Under the pieces are notes generated by a model. It was not told the DNA's origin, ran no database searches, and saw only the letters and a program-made list of their open reading frames with translations. Positions 1 to 7,684 of a DNA stretch of 41,470 nucleotides are shown here, piece by piece (within the stretch, counting starts at the first letter, position 1; the number at the start of each line of letters is the position of its first letter). The stretch comes from Verrucomicrobiales bacterium (GTDB lineage Bacteria; Verrucomicrobiota; Verrucomicrobiia; Limisphaerales; F1-80-MAGS106): positions 1 through 41,470 of the forward strand of contig SYMW01000252.1 in the NCBI GenBank assembly GCA_005805305.1, written 5' to 3'. Both the position numbers and the translations under genes were made by a program.

Positions 1-132
1 CGTGCTCTTGCCGGCGCCGTTGGGCCCGACGACTCCGGTCAACCCGTGCTCAATCTCGAAAGTGACATTGTTCAACCCCATCACAATGCCATACCAGCGG
101 CTGAGCTCTTGGGCGCGAACGATGGTGCTCAT
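1..132 (-). CDS. ABC transporter ATP-binding protein (partial, N-terminus only)
   Basis: This is the N-terminal 44 codons of an ABC ATPase; the rest lies beyond the left edge. It is absent from the ORF track because it has no stop in the window. Reading leftward from the ATG at 132 gives MSTIVRAQELSRWYG, then a Walker A loop VVGPNGAGKST at the very edge, which binds the ATP phosphates. The start overlaps the permease stop as ATGA (129-132), a sign of translational coupling, so it should work with the adjacent permease. It would be the second ATPase of this cassette, so either a heterodimer or a second exporter starting here is possible. The family call is secure; the substrate is unknown. Confidence 0.85.
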   Translation of the reverse strand, partial: MSTIVRAQELSRWYGIVMGLNNVTFEIEHGLTGVVGPNGAGKST

Positions 133-1124
133 TCCGGTTTCACCCTTTTGGCGACTATCCAGGCGGCGGCCCCGATCATCAGCGCCAGCGCCAGCACGGA
201 ATTTCCGATCTCCGGACTGCTCATGTTCGCGATTGTGCGCGCGCTGACTTGACGAAGCATGTCGCCCAGGATGGGGATGTTGTCCTGGGCGACTTTGATG
301 TCGTCTCCAACGCGAAACACGGCCATGGCCAGTTGATCAAGGTTGAAACTGAAGCTGAGATGCCGCAGCCAAGGCTGGGTTTTGGTGGCGATCGGTGTCA
401 GGACAGCGCCGAGGATCCACCATAAGAACCAATAGAACGAGGTGGATTTCTCCTTCGAGGAAGTGGCGGAAATGCCGAGCGAAAGCATGCCGAGAACCAG
501 CATGCTGGCGAGGCCATACACCATCACATGAGCCAACGCCGCTCGGGAATGCCAAAAGAAACGCCAGTCCGGGGACAGCAAATTGCCGAAGAACCACGTG
601 GCGCACAGCGGTCCCAGCCACGAGAGGAAAACCAGCCCGCAGGCTGTGCAAAATTTTCCCACCAAATAATCAAACAGATTCACCGCCTTGGAGGAGTAAA
701 TGATGATGGAATTGCTGGCCAAATCACGGGTTAGCAAGAGTGGCATCGCCATGCCGAGCGAAAAAATGCTCATCGGCATGAGCGCGATGCTGTAATAATA
801 AAAAAGGACGTTCTGGGTCGTTCGCACCGAAATCTCCGGATGGTCCTCCAGCCATTTGGTCAGCATCCCGGCGAATGCCTGCAACTCGAGGCTCAGGTTT
901 CCGACCCACTGAACGATGAGGCTGTCAGCCACCAGGAGCTGACCGGCCATGAACAGGATCGCCGAAGCCAGCAGTGCCGTGACCCAGCAAATCACGACCA
1001 AATGCTTGATGGACCGGTTTTGGAGGCAAGACGTGAGCCCGTTCTCGGCGATGGCGAAACGGCGATGCCACAAGCCAAGATGCACCCCTTCCCAGTGCTT
1101 GTAGCTCGCGTCATGCAGCGGCAT
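129..1124 (-). CDS. ABC-2 type transporter permease
   Basis: The 331-aa protein is an integral membrane protein of the ABC-2 (exporter) type and would form the channel moved by the flanking ATPases in the inner membrane. Hydrophobic segments are visible near residues 42-65 (VVICWVTALLASAILFMAG), 110-130, 155-180, 200-220 and 230-250, with a last one at 310-325 just before the basic C-terminus AKRVKPE. The large loop after the first segment fits ABC-2 permeases with an extended extracytoplasmic loop. The start overlaps the upstream ATPase by 14 bases and the stop overlaps the next ATPase by 4, so this is one operon. The substrate cannot be read from the sequence. Confidence 0.75.
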   Translation of the reverse strand: MPLHDASYKHWEGVHLGLWHRRFAIAENGLTSCLQNRSIKHLVVICWVTALLASAILFMAGQLLVADSLIVQWVGNLSLELQAFAGMLTKWLEDHPEISVRTTQNVLFYYYSIALMPMSIFSLGMAMPLLLTRDLASNSIIIYSSKAVNLFDYLVGKFCTACGLVFLSWLGPLCATWFFGNLLSPDWRFFWHSRAALAHVMVYGLASMLVLGMLSLGISATSSKEKSTSFYWFLWWILGAVLTPIATKTQPWLRHLSFSFNLDQLAMAVFRVGDDIKVAQDNIPILGDMLRQVSARTIANMSSPEIGNSVLALALMIGAAAWIVAKRVKPE

Positions 1125-2043
1125 GGGAGAGCTCCAAGGCTTGCACGAACGTCTCCTCCAACGCGTTCGGGCTGGGTATGATCTCCAATGGCGACAGCTT
1201 CATGTCATGCAGGAGACTGATTAACGGATTCAGGGAGGAGGCTTTATGCTCGATATTCAAATGACCGTTCGGAAGGAGATGGCAACCCCATTGCCGCCGC
1301 TCGCAAGCGAGCCGCAGCTCCTCATGACGGCTGGCAACGACCACTTCCGCGGCGCCGCGCTTGCGCGATTTCAAATTCTCCAGGCTGTCGTGCACCAGCA
1401 CCCGTCCGCGCGCGATGATGATGATCTGCTGGCAAATCCGGTCCACATCGTGGAGCAGATGCGAAGAGACGACCACCGTGATGCCGTAGGTCCGCCAAAG
1501 GCTCTCGACCAATTCCAGAATCTGAGCTTGGCCTTTCGGATCCAAACCGTTCGTCGGTTCATCCAAAAAAACGATCTCGGGATCGTGAACGATGGCCTGC
1601 GCCAGCTTCAGCCGCTGCTTCATTCCAGTGGAGTAGGTGTCGATCTTCCGATATCGCTCCTGGGCCATGCCGACAAAATCAAGCATCTCATGGGCTCGCT
1701 GGCGAGCCACTTGAAACGGCAAGCCGCATAATTGGGCGCAGTATGTGACATACTCGCACCCCACCATCCCCGGGATGTGGCAATCCTGCTCCGGAGTATA
1801 CCCGACGCGTTTGCGAATCTCCCTGCCTTCGGTGCCTACTTCCCGGCCGAGCAGTTTGGCCGAGCCAGAGGTTATGGGGTGCAACTGAAGGAGACACTTC
1901 ATGAAGGTGCTCTTGCCAGCACCGTTGGGGCCAAGCAAACCGATCGCACCAGGAGCCACCCGCAAGTTCACCCCGTCCAACGCCCGCTGTCTCCCGTACA
2001 CTTTGGAAAGCGACTCGGTCTCAATGACAAACGGGATCGGCAT
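1111..2043 (-). CDS. ABC transporter ATP-binding protein
   Basis: This 310-aa protein is the energising subunit of an ABC-2 type exporter. Visible motifs in order are Walker A GLLGPNGAGKST (about residues 36-47), a Q-loop region around GYTPEQDCHIPG, the signature YSTGMKQRLKLAQA (the STGMKQR variant usual in ABC-2/CcmA/NatA-like ATPases), Walker B EIVFLDEPTNGLDP, and the H-loop VVVSSHLLHDVDRIC. A C-terminal tail of about 80 residues follows the nucleotide-binding domain, as in many drug or gliding-type exporters. It is the first gene of the cassette and overlaps the permease by 14 bases. About 130 bases separate it from the AlkD-like gene upstream on the same strand. The family is certain and the substrate unknown. 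Confidence 0.9.
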   Translation of the reverse strand: MPIPFVIETESLSKVYGRQRALDGVNLRVAPGAIGLLGPNGAGKSTFMKCLLQLHPITSGSAKLLGREVGTEGREIRKRVGYTPEQDCHIPGMVGCEYVTYCAQLCGLPFQVARQRAHEMLDFVGMAQERYRKIDTYSTGMKQRLKLAQAIVHDPEIVFLDEPTNGLDPKGQAQILELVESLWRTYGITVVVSSHLLHDVDRICQQIIIIARGRVLVHDSLENLKSRKRGAAEVVVASRHEELRLACERRQWGCHLLPNGHLNIEHKASSLNPLISLLHDMKLSPLEIIPSPNALEETFVQALELSHAAA

Positions 2044-2173
2044 GTCTTAAGCCAAGTTTGGCTCAATCCCAAGCATCAGCAAACAAATTCTCGATGTGGA
2101 TCCGACATTTCACTCCGTTTCCGTCCACTCCTCGGATGCGTTAGGCAATTCTGACGGCTGGCTTCATGGCTCC

Positions 2174-2842
2174 TCAGGAACCTTGCCGCCTCACCATCTC
2201 CCTGATCCAGATCGGCGCAAAGGGTGACGTGCATCCTTTGGAACAGGGATAGTCACGATAAACTCCCAAACTCTCGCCGATGGCGATGGCTCTCTCGCGA
2301 TGCTCCCGGAAGTGAATTCCGATCCCCGCCAGCGCGAAATTCATCGTCCATTGCACTTCCGGCGCGGCGCTTCCCATCTCGGACTCAATCCGATCGAGCA
2401 ACGCGTCGACGTCAAGGCCATTCGGATTCGACCCGATCCGCTCTGCCGTCAGGCTCCAGCCGGCACGAGCCGCCATGGGATGGTCCACGGCCATCCATTT
2501 GAGTCGAAGTGTCTCCTTCTCCGGGTGCGCCTTGATTACATAGGAAGTGAGCCAGTCCGCCGCTGGCTCAAAAGCAACCGAACAGACCAGCCGTTCCATT
2601 TCGTCGATCGACAGCGCCTCTGGCTTGATCAAGAGCGTGGCGAGGAGTTGAGCGTCGAGGTTCCCTGTCTCCCATAGGGAAAGCGCCAAATTGTGGTTGG
2701 TCTTGATCTTCTTGGCCAGCCCTCGAAGATCGCCGAGTTTGACTCCAAATTGTTTGCCGGCGGCGCTTCTCCTATTGCTTTGCGTGCGCACCTTTTCGTC
2801 CCCGAGGGCCTCGAGCTTTTTCAGGATTTCTATTACGGTCAT
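2174..2842 (-). CDS. DNA alkylation repair protein, AlkD-like HEAT-repeat fold
   Basis: The 222-aa protein resembles the AlkD/DNA alkylation repair family, HEAT-repeat proteins in which some members excise N3- and N7-alkylated purines as DNA glycosylases. It begins MTVIEILKKLEALGDEKVRTQSNRR, followed by FGVKLGDLRGLAKKIKTNHNLALSLWETGNLDAQLLA, the typical opening of this family, and amphipathic helix pairs through the length. The C-terminus carries a CSKGCTSP segment. This belongs to the shorter, AlkD-related branch common in soil bacteria, whose glycosylase activity is not established for all members, so the repair role is inferred from family membership. It is probably transcribed alone or with the ABC cassette downstream. 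Confidence 0.8.
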   Translation of the reverse strand: MTVIEILKKLEALGDEKVRTQSNRRSAAGKQFGVKLGDLRGLAKKIKTNHNLALSLWETGNLDAQLLATLLIKPEALSIDEMERLVCSVAFEPAADWLTSYVIKAHPEKETLRLKWMAVDHPMAARAGWSLTAERIGSNPNGLDVDALLDRIESEMGSAAPEVQWTMNFALAGIGIHFREHRERAIAIGESLGVYRDYPCSKGCTSPFAPIWIREMVRRQGS

Positions 2843-2964
2843 ACAATCGGGCTTAAGCGTGTCGGAATCCTAAGTTTTGTAGTTTGGAAAACCCAAACGA
2901 AACGAAGACCGCGAGCCTCTGCGCCGACGCAACGGTGCCTCCCCTCAGGTCATGGGCGGGCGCG

Positions 2965-3627
2965 TCACTCTTTCCCCCATTCAATCTTGCCGGTATCGAG
3001 ATCATACACTCCCGAAACAATCCGAACCTGCTTCGCGAGTTCGCCGAAGCTGGCCTCGCCGCGGATCCTGGCGGCTATGAGACGGGCATTTTCCTTGATG
3101 GCGAGCTCCAGGGCGTCGCCTTGCTTCCCTTTGATGGCTTTGACGGCGGGCTGTATGTCTCGAACCAAGGAGCCAACATGCCCGGGTGCTGTTTCGCTGG
3201 CGAGGGCGGCTTGGACGGCGCCGCAACGTTCGTGGCCGAGCACGATAATCAGCCGCGCTCCCAGATGGGAGACCGCATATTCAATGCTCCCCAGGGCGTG
3301 CTCGTTCACCAGGTTCCCCGCGGTGCGGACAACGAATAAATCGCCGAGACTTTGATCAAATATCAGTTCAGGCGAGGTTCGTGAATCGGCGCAGCCGACG
3401 ATGATGGCGAAGGGGCGTTGCGACTGCGCGGTTTCCGCCCGCTTGGCGGCCGCGGATCTGCCTGAAGAATCGGCGCGGGTGGTGAAGCGGATGTTGCCTG
3501 CCCGCAGCTTCGCCAGCGCGGCATCGGTGCTCAAAATGGGCCCGGCATTATCGGCGGCGAAGACGATGGCGACAGCGCCGACCAGACTAATCGATGCCAA
3601 CAGTGCGAGCCTTGATGGGGTGTTCAT
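2965..3627 (-). CDS. beta-class carbonic anhydrase, exported
   Basis: This 220-aa enzyme should hydrate CO2 to bicarbonate with zinc. The beta-class signature is plain: GCADSRTSPE supplies the first Cys ligand and the Asp-Arg pair, and VLGHERCGAV supplies the His and second Cys ligands. Other family blocks are DLFVVRTAGN and GSIEYAVSHLG. The N-terminus MNTPSRLALLASISLVGAVAIVFAADN is a Sec-type signal peptide, so the enzyme probably acts in the periplasm, unlike cytosolic Can-type enzymes. It has about 120 bases to the AlkD-like gene and is the most upstream gene of the minus-strand block. The family assignment is very secure; the periplasmic location is inferred from the signal peptide. Confidence 0.93.
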   Translation of the reverse strand: MNTPSRLALLASISLVGAVAIVFAADNAGPILSTDAALAKLRAGNIRFTTRADSSGRSAAAKRAETAQSQRPFAIIVGCADSRTSPELIFDQSLGDLFVVRTAGNLVNEHALGSIEYAVSHLGARLIIVLGHERCGAVQAALASETAPGHVGSLVRDIQPAVKAIKGKQGDALELAIKENARLIAARIRGEASFGELAKQVRIVSGVYDLDTGKIEWGKE

Positions 3628-4010
3628 AGGGGTCGTGGCTTATGAGGAATAGAATTAGAGGGTTGCGGCCAACAGCCTCCGAACCAACTGAACTGTTATT
3701 CTCTATTCTGATTCTGGGTGAGGAATTGAAGGGCTCCGGGTCGAGGTGTTTGAGCTTGGGGATGGAACCGGAAACGGGGCTGGATTGAGTTCAAATTGAA
3801 ACCAACTGTAAAGCCATTGGGTTTTTGTGCAAGCGCGGAGAACCGAATCGCCAAGAAATGGGACCCGCCACGCTAGCCCGGGCCTCAAACCCAAATCGGC
3901 CAACTCCTCAATCTCGTTTGTCCGATCCCGCCTGCCGCCCGGAGCCGCGAGGCGAGCTTCCGTTTGCTTCCATCACAAAACCCAGGCAATGTAGCCGCTG
4001 AGCAAATCGA
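3628..4010. other. Intergenic region between divergent genes, no gene seen
   Basis: This 383-base stretch separates the minus-strand carbonic anhydrase from the plus-strand YgiQ gene and should hold both promoters. The only ORF in it (66 codons, minus) has low-complexity proline/serine content, no recognisable motif and no ribosome binding site, so it was not called. No clear sigma70 promoter pair or hairpin was found. Confidence 0.5.
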
Positions 4011-5777
4011 ATGACTCGAGCAATAAAACCGAAATCAAACCCCTCCCCTGCATTCCTCCCCATGTCTCTCCCCGAGATGCAAGCGCGTGGGTGGGACCAG
4101 TTGGACGTCCTCATCATCACGGGAGATGCCTACGTGGATCACCCTTCTTTCGGAGCGGCGATGATCGGGCGTGTCCTGGAGTCGGATGGACTCAGGGTAG
4201 GCATCATCGCGCAGCCTGATTGGACGAGGATCGAGTCCATTCAGGCAATGGGCGCGCCCCGTCTCTTTTGTGGCGTCACGGCGGGAAACTTGGATTCCAT
4301 GCTGTCCAACTACACCGCGGCGCGGCACAAACGCAAGGATGACGTCTATAGCGCCGGCGGCGTTCCGGGGAAACGTCCAAACCACGCGGCGGTGGTGTAC
4401 TCCCAAATGTGCCGGCGCGCGTTCCCAGGGGTGCCCGTCGTCCTCGGAGGGATGGAAGCCAGCATGCGGCGCGTGGCTCATTACGATTATTGGGAAGATA
4501 AGATGCGCCCATCGATCATGGCGGACGCCAAGGCGGACATCCTGGTGTATGGGATGGGCGAATGCGCCGCTCGAGAAATCGTCAAGCGTCTCGAGGCGGG
4601 CAACAACAATCTCAGCGGGATACGAGGCACCGCCTTGTTGTTGGGGGCAAAAGCCACCGCGGCCGCTGATTTCAGCGACTGCATCATCCTTCCTTCGTGG
4701 GAGGAAATACAGCAGGACAAAAAACATTTGATGCGCCTCACCAAGGTCGTCGAGGCGCAGCAAACGCCTTACTGCGGGAAACGCCTTGTCCAACGGCACG
4801 GCAATCGCGCCGTCGTCATGGAACCGCCCGCATTTCCTCTCGATGGGAAGGATTTGGACGCGCTGTATGAACTGCCTTTCGAGCGCGCTTGCCATCCTTC
4901 TTACCAAGAGCCGGTGCCCGGATTTGCCACGATCAAGGATTCCATCATCGTGTCGCGCGGATGCGCCGGCGGTTGCACCTTCTGCGGACTTGGCTTCCAT
5001 CAAGGAAAATTCCTCTCAAGCCGCACCGTCGACTCCGTGGTCAAGGAGGTGGCGAAACTGACGGAATCCGACACGTTCCACGGCACGGTTTCGGATCTTG
5101 GGGGACCCACCGCCAACCTGTATGGATGCGAAAACGGCCACGTGGACGCCTGCAAAAAATGTCATCGCCCAAGCTGCCTTTGGCCGACGATCTGTCCGCA
5201 TTTCAAAATTGAGGAGGAAAAAGGGCTGCAAATGCTGCGCGGCTCCCGCGAGGTTCCGGGAGTGAAGCACGTCTTTGTGCAGTCCGGCATTCGCATGGAC
5301 GTGGCCTTGCGCACGCCCGAATATCTCAGTGAGCTCGTTCAAAACCACGTCTCGGGCCACATGAAGGTGGCGCCTGAACACATGCATCCGGAGGTGTTGC
5401 GGCGCATGCGCAAGCCCGTGGGAGATTTTCCCGCGTTCATGGAACGGTTCTTCGAGGAAAGCGCCGCCGCCAACAAGGAGCAATATCTGGTCCCTTATTT
5501 CATCTCGAGCTTTCCCGGGTGCACCGAAAAGGAGATGGGCGCTGTCGAGCAATTCCTGAAAAAAGAGAAATGGAATCTCCAGCAGGTGCAGGACTTCATC
5601 CCGCTGCCCATGACCGGATCGGCGGCGATGTATGTCACGGGTCTGGACATCAATTCAGAGCAACCCATCCCGGTCGTTCGCAATGCCGGCGATCGTGAAC
5701 GCCAAAAGCGGATGCTCCGGCCCAACAGGGACAAGGATGCCCGGAAACGCGGACGCCAGCTGGACACGGTGGATTAA
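4011..5777 (+). CDS. YgiQ family radical SAM protein
   Basis: The 588-aa protein belongs to the YgiQ/UPF0313 radical SAM family, whose substrate is not established. The N-terminal block FLPMSLPEMQARGWDQLDVLIITGDAYVDHPSFG is diagnostic. A B12-binding-like Rossmann domain follows. The radical SAM cluster motif VSRGCAGGCTFCGLG lies at about residues 313-327 (CxxxCxxC, binding a 4Fe-4S cluster). A second Cys-rich stretch, CENGHVDACKKCHRPSCLWPTICPHF, is typical of this family and may bind a further metal. Full length matches the family without its long C-terminal extension. The ATG at 4011 is kept because residues before the second Met (4062) fit the family N-terminus. It stands alone, followed by 107 bases before the pseudopilin gene. 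Confidence 0.93.
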   Translation: MTRAIKPKSNPSPAFLPMSLPEMQARGWDQLDVLIITGDAYVDHPSFGAAMIGRVLESDGLRVGIIAQPDWTRIESIQAMGAPRLFCGVTAGNLDSMLSNYTAARHKRKDDVYSAGGVPGKRPNHAAVVYSQMCRRAFPGVPVVLGGMEASMRRVAHYDYWEDKMRPSIMADAKADILVYGMGECAAREIVKRLEAGNNNLSGIRGTALLLGAKATAAADFSDCIILPSWEEIQQDKKHLMRLTKVVEAQQTPYCGKRLVQRHGNRAVVMEPPAFPLDGKDLDALYELPFERACHPSYQEPVPGFATIKDSIIVSRGCAGGCTFCGLGFHQGKFLSSRTVDSVVKEVAKLTESDTFHGTVSDLGGPTANLYGCENGHVDACKKCHRPSCLWPTICPHFKIEEEKGLQMLRGSREVPGVKHVFVQSGIRMDVALRTPEYLSELVQNHVSGHMKVAPEHMHPEVLRRMRKPVGDFPAFMERFFEESAAANKEQYLVPYFISSFPGCTEKEMGAVEQFLKKEKWNLQQVQDFIPLPMTGSAAMYVTGLDINSEQPIPVVRNAGDRERQKRMLRPNRDKDARKRGRQLDTVD

Positions 5778-5884
5778 ACCTCCCACCAGCGGGGGGCTCG
5801 ATCCCTGTTAGATGGGGGACGGTTGAGAGTGCGGACCCTTAGCGCGCGCGCGGGACGTTTCTTCAAGCTTGCATCACGAGATGA

Positions 5885-6709
5885 GTGAAGCTACGTAAGC
5901 TTCATCCTATGCAACAGCGAGAGGCTTGCGAATTTCATGCCCGGCGGCTCGCCGGCGCCTTCACCTTGATCGAATTGCTGGTGGTCATCGCGATCATTGC
6001 CATTCTCGCCGGGATGTTGCTTCCCGCCCTCTCCAAGGCCAAGGCTCATCAAACGGTCTGCTCCGGAAACCTCAAGCAACTGCAGCTTTGCTGGATGCTT
6101 TACGCCGACGACCACAACGACGCGATCGTCAGCAACGATCCAAACGTGGGGCCGGGTTCCAAGTCCTGTATACTCGGCTACATGCAAGGCAACAGCCCCG
6201 ATTCCACGAACAAGACGTTGATCGAACGGGGCACTCTCTTCCCATACAACCAGTCGGCCGCGATTTACAGGTGTCCCGCCGATCTGGGACGTTCGGTCTT
6301 CGCGGGGAAACATCTGCCTCGCGTCCGGAGCTACGCAATGAATGGTTACATGAACGGCGTCGATGTCGGCCTCCAGTTCTTTGGTTTCAAAGGCTATCGA
6401 GTCAACAAGAAGGCCACGGATATCACCTCGCCCTCCGCATCACAGGCATTCGTGTTCCTCGACGAGCACCAAATCAGCATCGACGACGGACATTTCGGGT
6501 TCACTCCCGAAGGCAACACATGGATGAACCTCCCCGCGATGTGGCATCAGAACGGGTGTGAATTCTCCTTCGCGGACGGGCACGCGGAAGCCTTCAAATG
6601 GCGGGACCCCCGCACGCTCGCGATCAAAGCGATCAATACCGTCGTGACCCCCAACAACGACGGTTTGAAGCGGCTCCAAGCGATCGTGGCGACCAAGCAA
6701 CAGCCCTGA
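5885..6709 (+). CDS. Prepilin-type N-terminal methylation protein, H-X9-DG type
   Basis: The 274-aa protein is a pseudopilin-like protein of the type abundant in Verrucomicrobiota and Planctomycetota. The leader ends in [30 protein letters not shown], the prepilin peptidase site plus hydrophobic helix; the site should be cut before the FTLIE Phe by a PilD-type peptidase, with Glu at position +5. The C-terminus contains [12 protein letters not shown], an exact H-X9-DG motif. The ORF opens with GTG at 5885; an ATG at 5909 would give a 17-residue leader and is equally plausible. The body is a globular domain of unknown role. No other type II secretion or pilus genes are adjacent. It is convergent with the SUMF1 gene, with 33 bases between them. 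Confidence 0.88.
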   Translation: MKLRKLHPMQQREACEFHARRLAGAFTLIELLVVIAIIAILAGMLLPALSKAKAHQTVCSGNLKQLQLCWMLYADDHNDAIVSNDPNVGPGSKSCILGYMQGNSPDSTNKTLIERGTLFPYNQSAAIYRCPADLGRSVFAGKHLPRVRSYAMNGYMNGVDVGLQFFGFKGYRVNKKATDITSPSASQAFVFLDEHQISIDDGHFGFTPEGNTWMNLPAMWHQNGCEFSFADGHAEAFKWRDPRTLAIKAINTVVTPNNDGLKRLQAIVATKQQP

Positions 6710-6742
6710 TCCCGCACTCCCGCAACCGCCCTATCGCATGGA

Positions 6743-7684
6743 TCACCGTGCCGCGGCGGCGCCTGAGGCGGCAGGATCAGCGCGGACGCAGCGAAAGCCA
6801 TAGATATCGTAGCCGAAGCACACGTCAGCGTAGCCCGGATTCTCATTGTGACGATAACCGGGCCGGCAGTGCTGGTCGTTGAATTTCCACGCTCCTCCCC
6901 GGACGACCTTGGTCGTTCCAGATTCAGGCCCTCGCGGATCCTGGCGAGGGAACGCTTCATAGTAATCCACTTGATAGAAATCGTTGCACCATTCCCAAAC
7001 GTTTCCAACAATGTCATGCAATCCCCATGGATTCGGGAGCTTTTGTCCCACCGGCCGCGGCCGCCCGCCCGCGTTTTTCTCAAACCAGGCGTAATCTCCG
7101 AGTTTGGAGGCTGAGTCGCCAAAGAAAAAAGCCGTCGTGGTCCCCGCGCGGCAGGCGTACTCCCATTCGGCTTCCGTGGGCAATCGGTACCCCGTGGCTT
7201 GAAAGTTGCAACTCCAAGTCTCGAGATTATAGCAAGGCTCCAAACCTTCGAGCTGCGAGCGCCGATTGCAGAACCTAACCGCGTCCGACCATCGGACCTG
7301 TTCCACCGGGTTTTGATCTCCCTTCCAACGTGATGGATTCGAACCCATGACCCTCTCGTAGAGCGCCTGGGTCACTAGGAACTTGTCCATGAGGAATGAA
7401 CTCACGCTCACTTCATGCGGCGTCGCATCGACCTCATTCTTGTCGCCCATCATGAATCGTCCGCCCGAAATCAGGATCATCTCGCCTCGCGGGCTCGACA
7501 CGTCGTTCGTGCCGCCACTTCGCTCAGCGCCGGCGCTCGGTTCAACGACAGGGCCAGAGAGTGGCTTAGTGGCCTCGCCCGGCCCCTGTTGGTCGCACCC
7601 GGGCAGCCAGACCATCATCCCCACCGCGGCGAACCACGCCAATGAACTGCGTCCAAAGAAAAAGGGGCTCAATATTCGGGCCAT
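6743..7684 (-). CDS. SUMF1/formylglycine-generating-enzyme-fold lipoprotein, catalytic Cys incomplete
   Basis: This 313-aa exported protein carries a SUMF1 (FGE-sulfatase) domain. I chose the ATG at 7684 over the ORF start at 7861 because it begins a lipoprotein-like signal, MARILSPFFFGRSSLAWFAAVGMMVWLPGC, and overlaps the upstream gene by only 16 bases. Domain landmarks are MILISGGRFMMGDKNEVDATPHEV, NPVEQVRWSDAVRFCNR, GYRLPTEAEWEYACRAGTTT, NPWGLHDIVGNVWEWCNDFY and the ending YGFRCVRA. In true FGE two cysteines spaced five apart follow the GGSY motif; here GGAWKFNDQHC keeps only the second. It is therefore probably not a sulfatase-activating enzyme but one of the many SUMF1-fold proteins of unresolved role. 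It is coupled to the 630-aa unknown gene. Confidence 0.85.
   Translation of the reverse strand: MARILSPFFFGRSSLAWFAAVGMMVWLPGCDQQGPGEATKPLSGPVVEPSAGAERSGGTNDVSSPRGEMILISGGRFMMGDKNEVDATPHEVSVSSFLMDKFLVTQALYERVMGSNPSRWKGDQNPVEQVRWSDAVRFCNRRSQLEGLEPCYNLETWSCNFQATGYRLPTEAEWEYACRAGTTTAFFFGDSASKLGDYAWFEKNAGGRPRPVGQKLPNPWGLHDIVGNVWEWCNDFYQVDYYEAFPRQDPRGPESGTTKVVRGGAWKFNDQHCRPGYRHNENPGYADVCFGYDIYGFRCVRADPAASGAAAAR

Noticed and set aside
3703-3903. 66-codon minus ORF between carbonic anhydrase and YgiQ
   Set aside because: Low-complexity Pro/Ser-rich composition with no motif or start signal.
4035-5003. 322-codon minus ORF opposite YgiQ
   Set aside because: It is a shadow of the YgiQ reading frame and lacks any protein motif; YgiQ motifs are unambiguous.
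6743-7684. Calling this SUMF1 gene a true formylglycine-generating enzyme
   Set aside because: Only one of the two required cysteines is present and no sulfatase gene is nearby.
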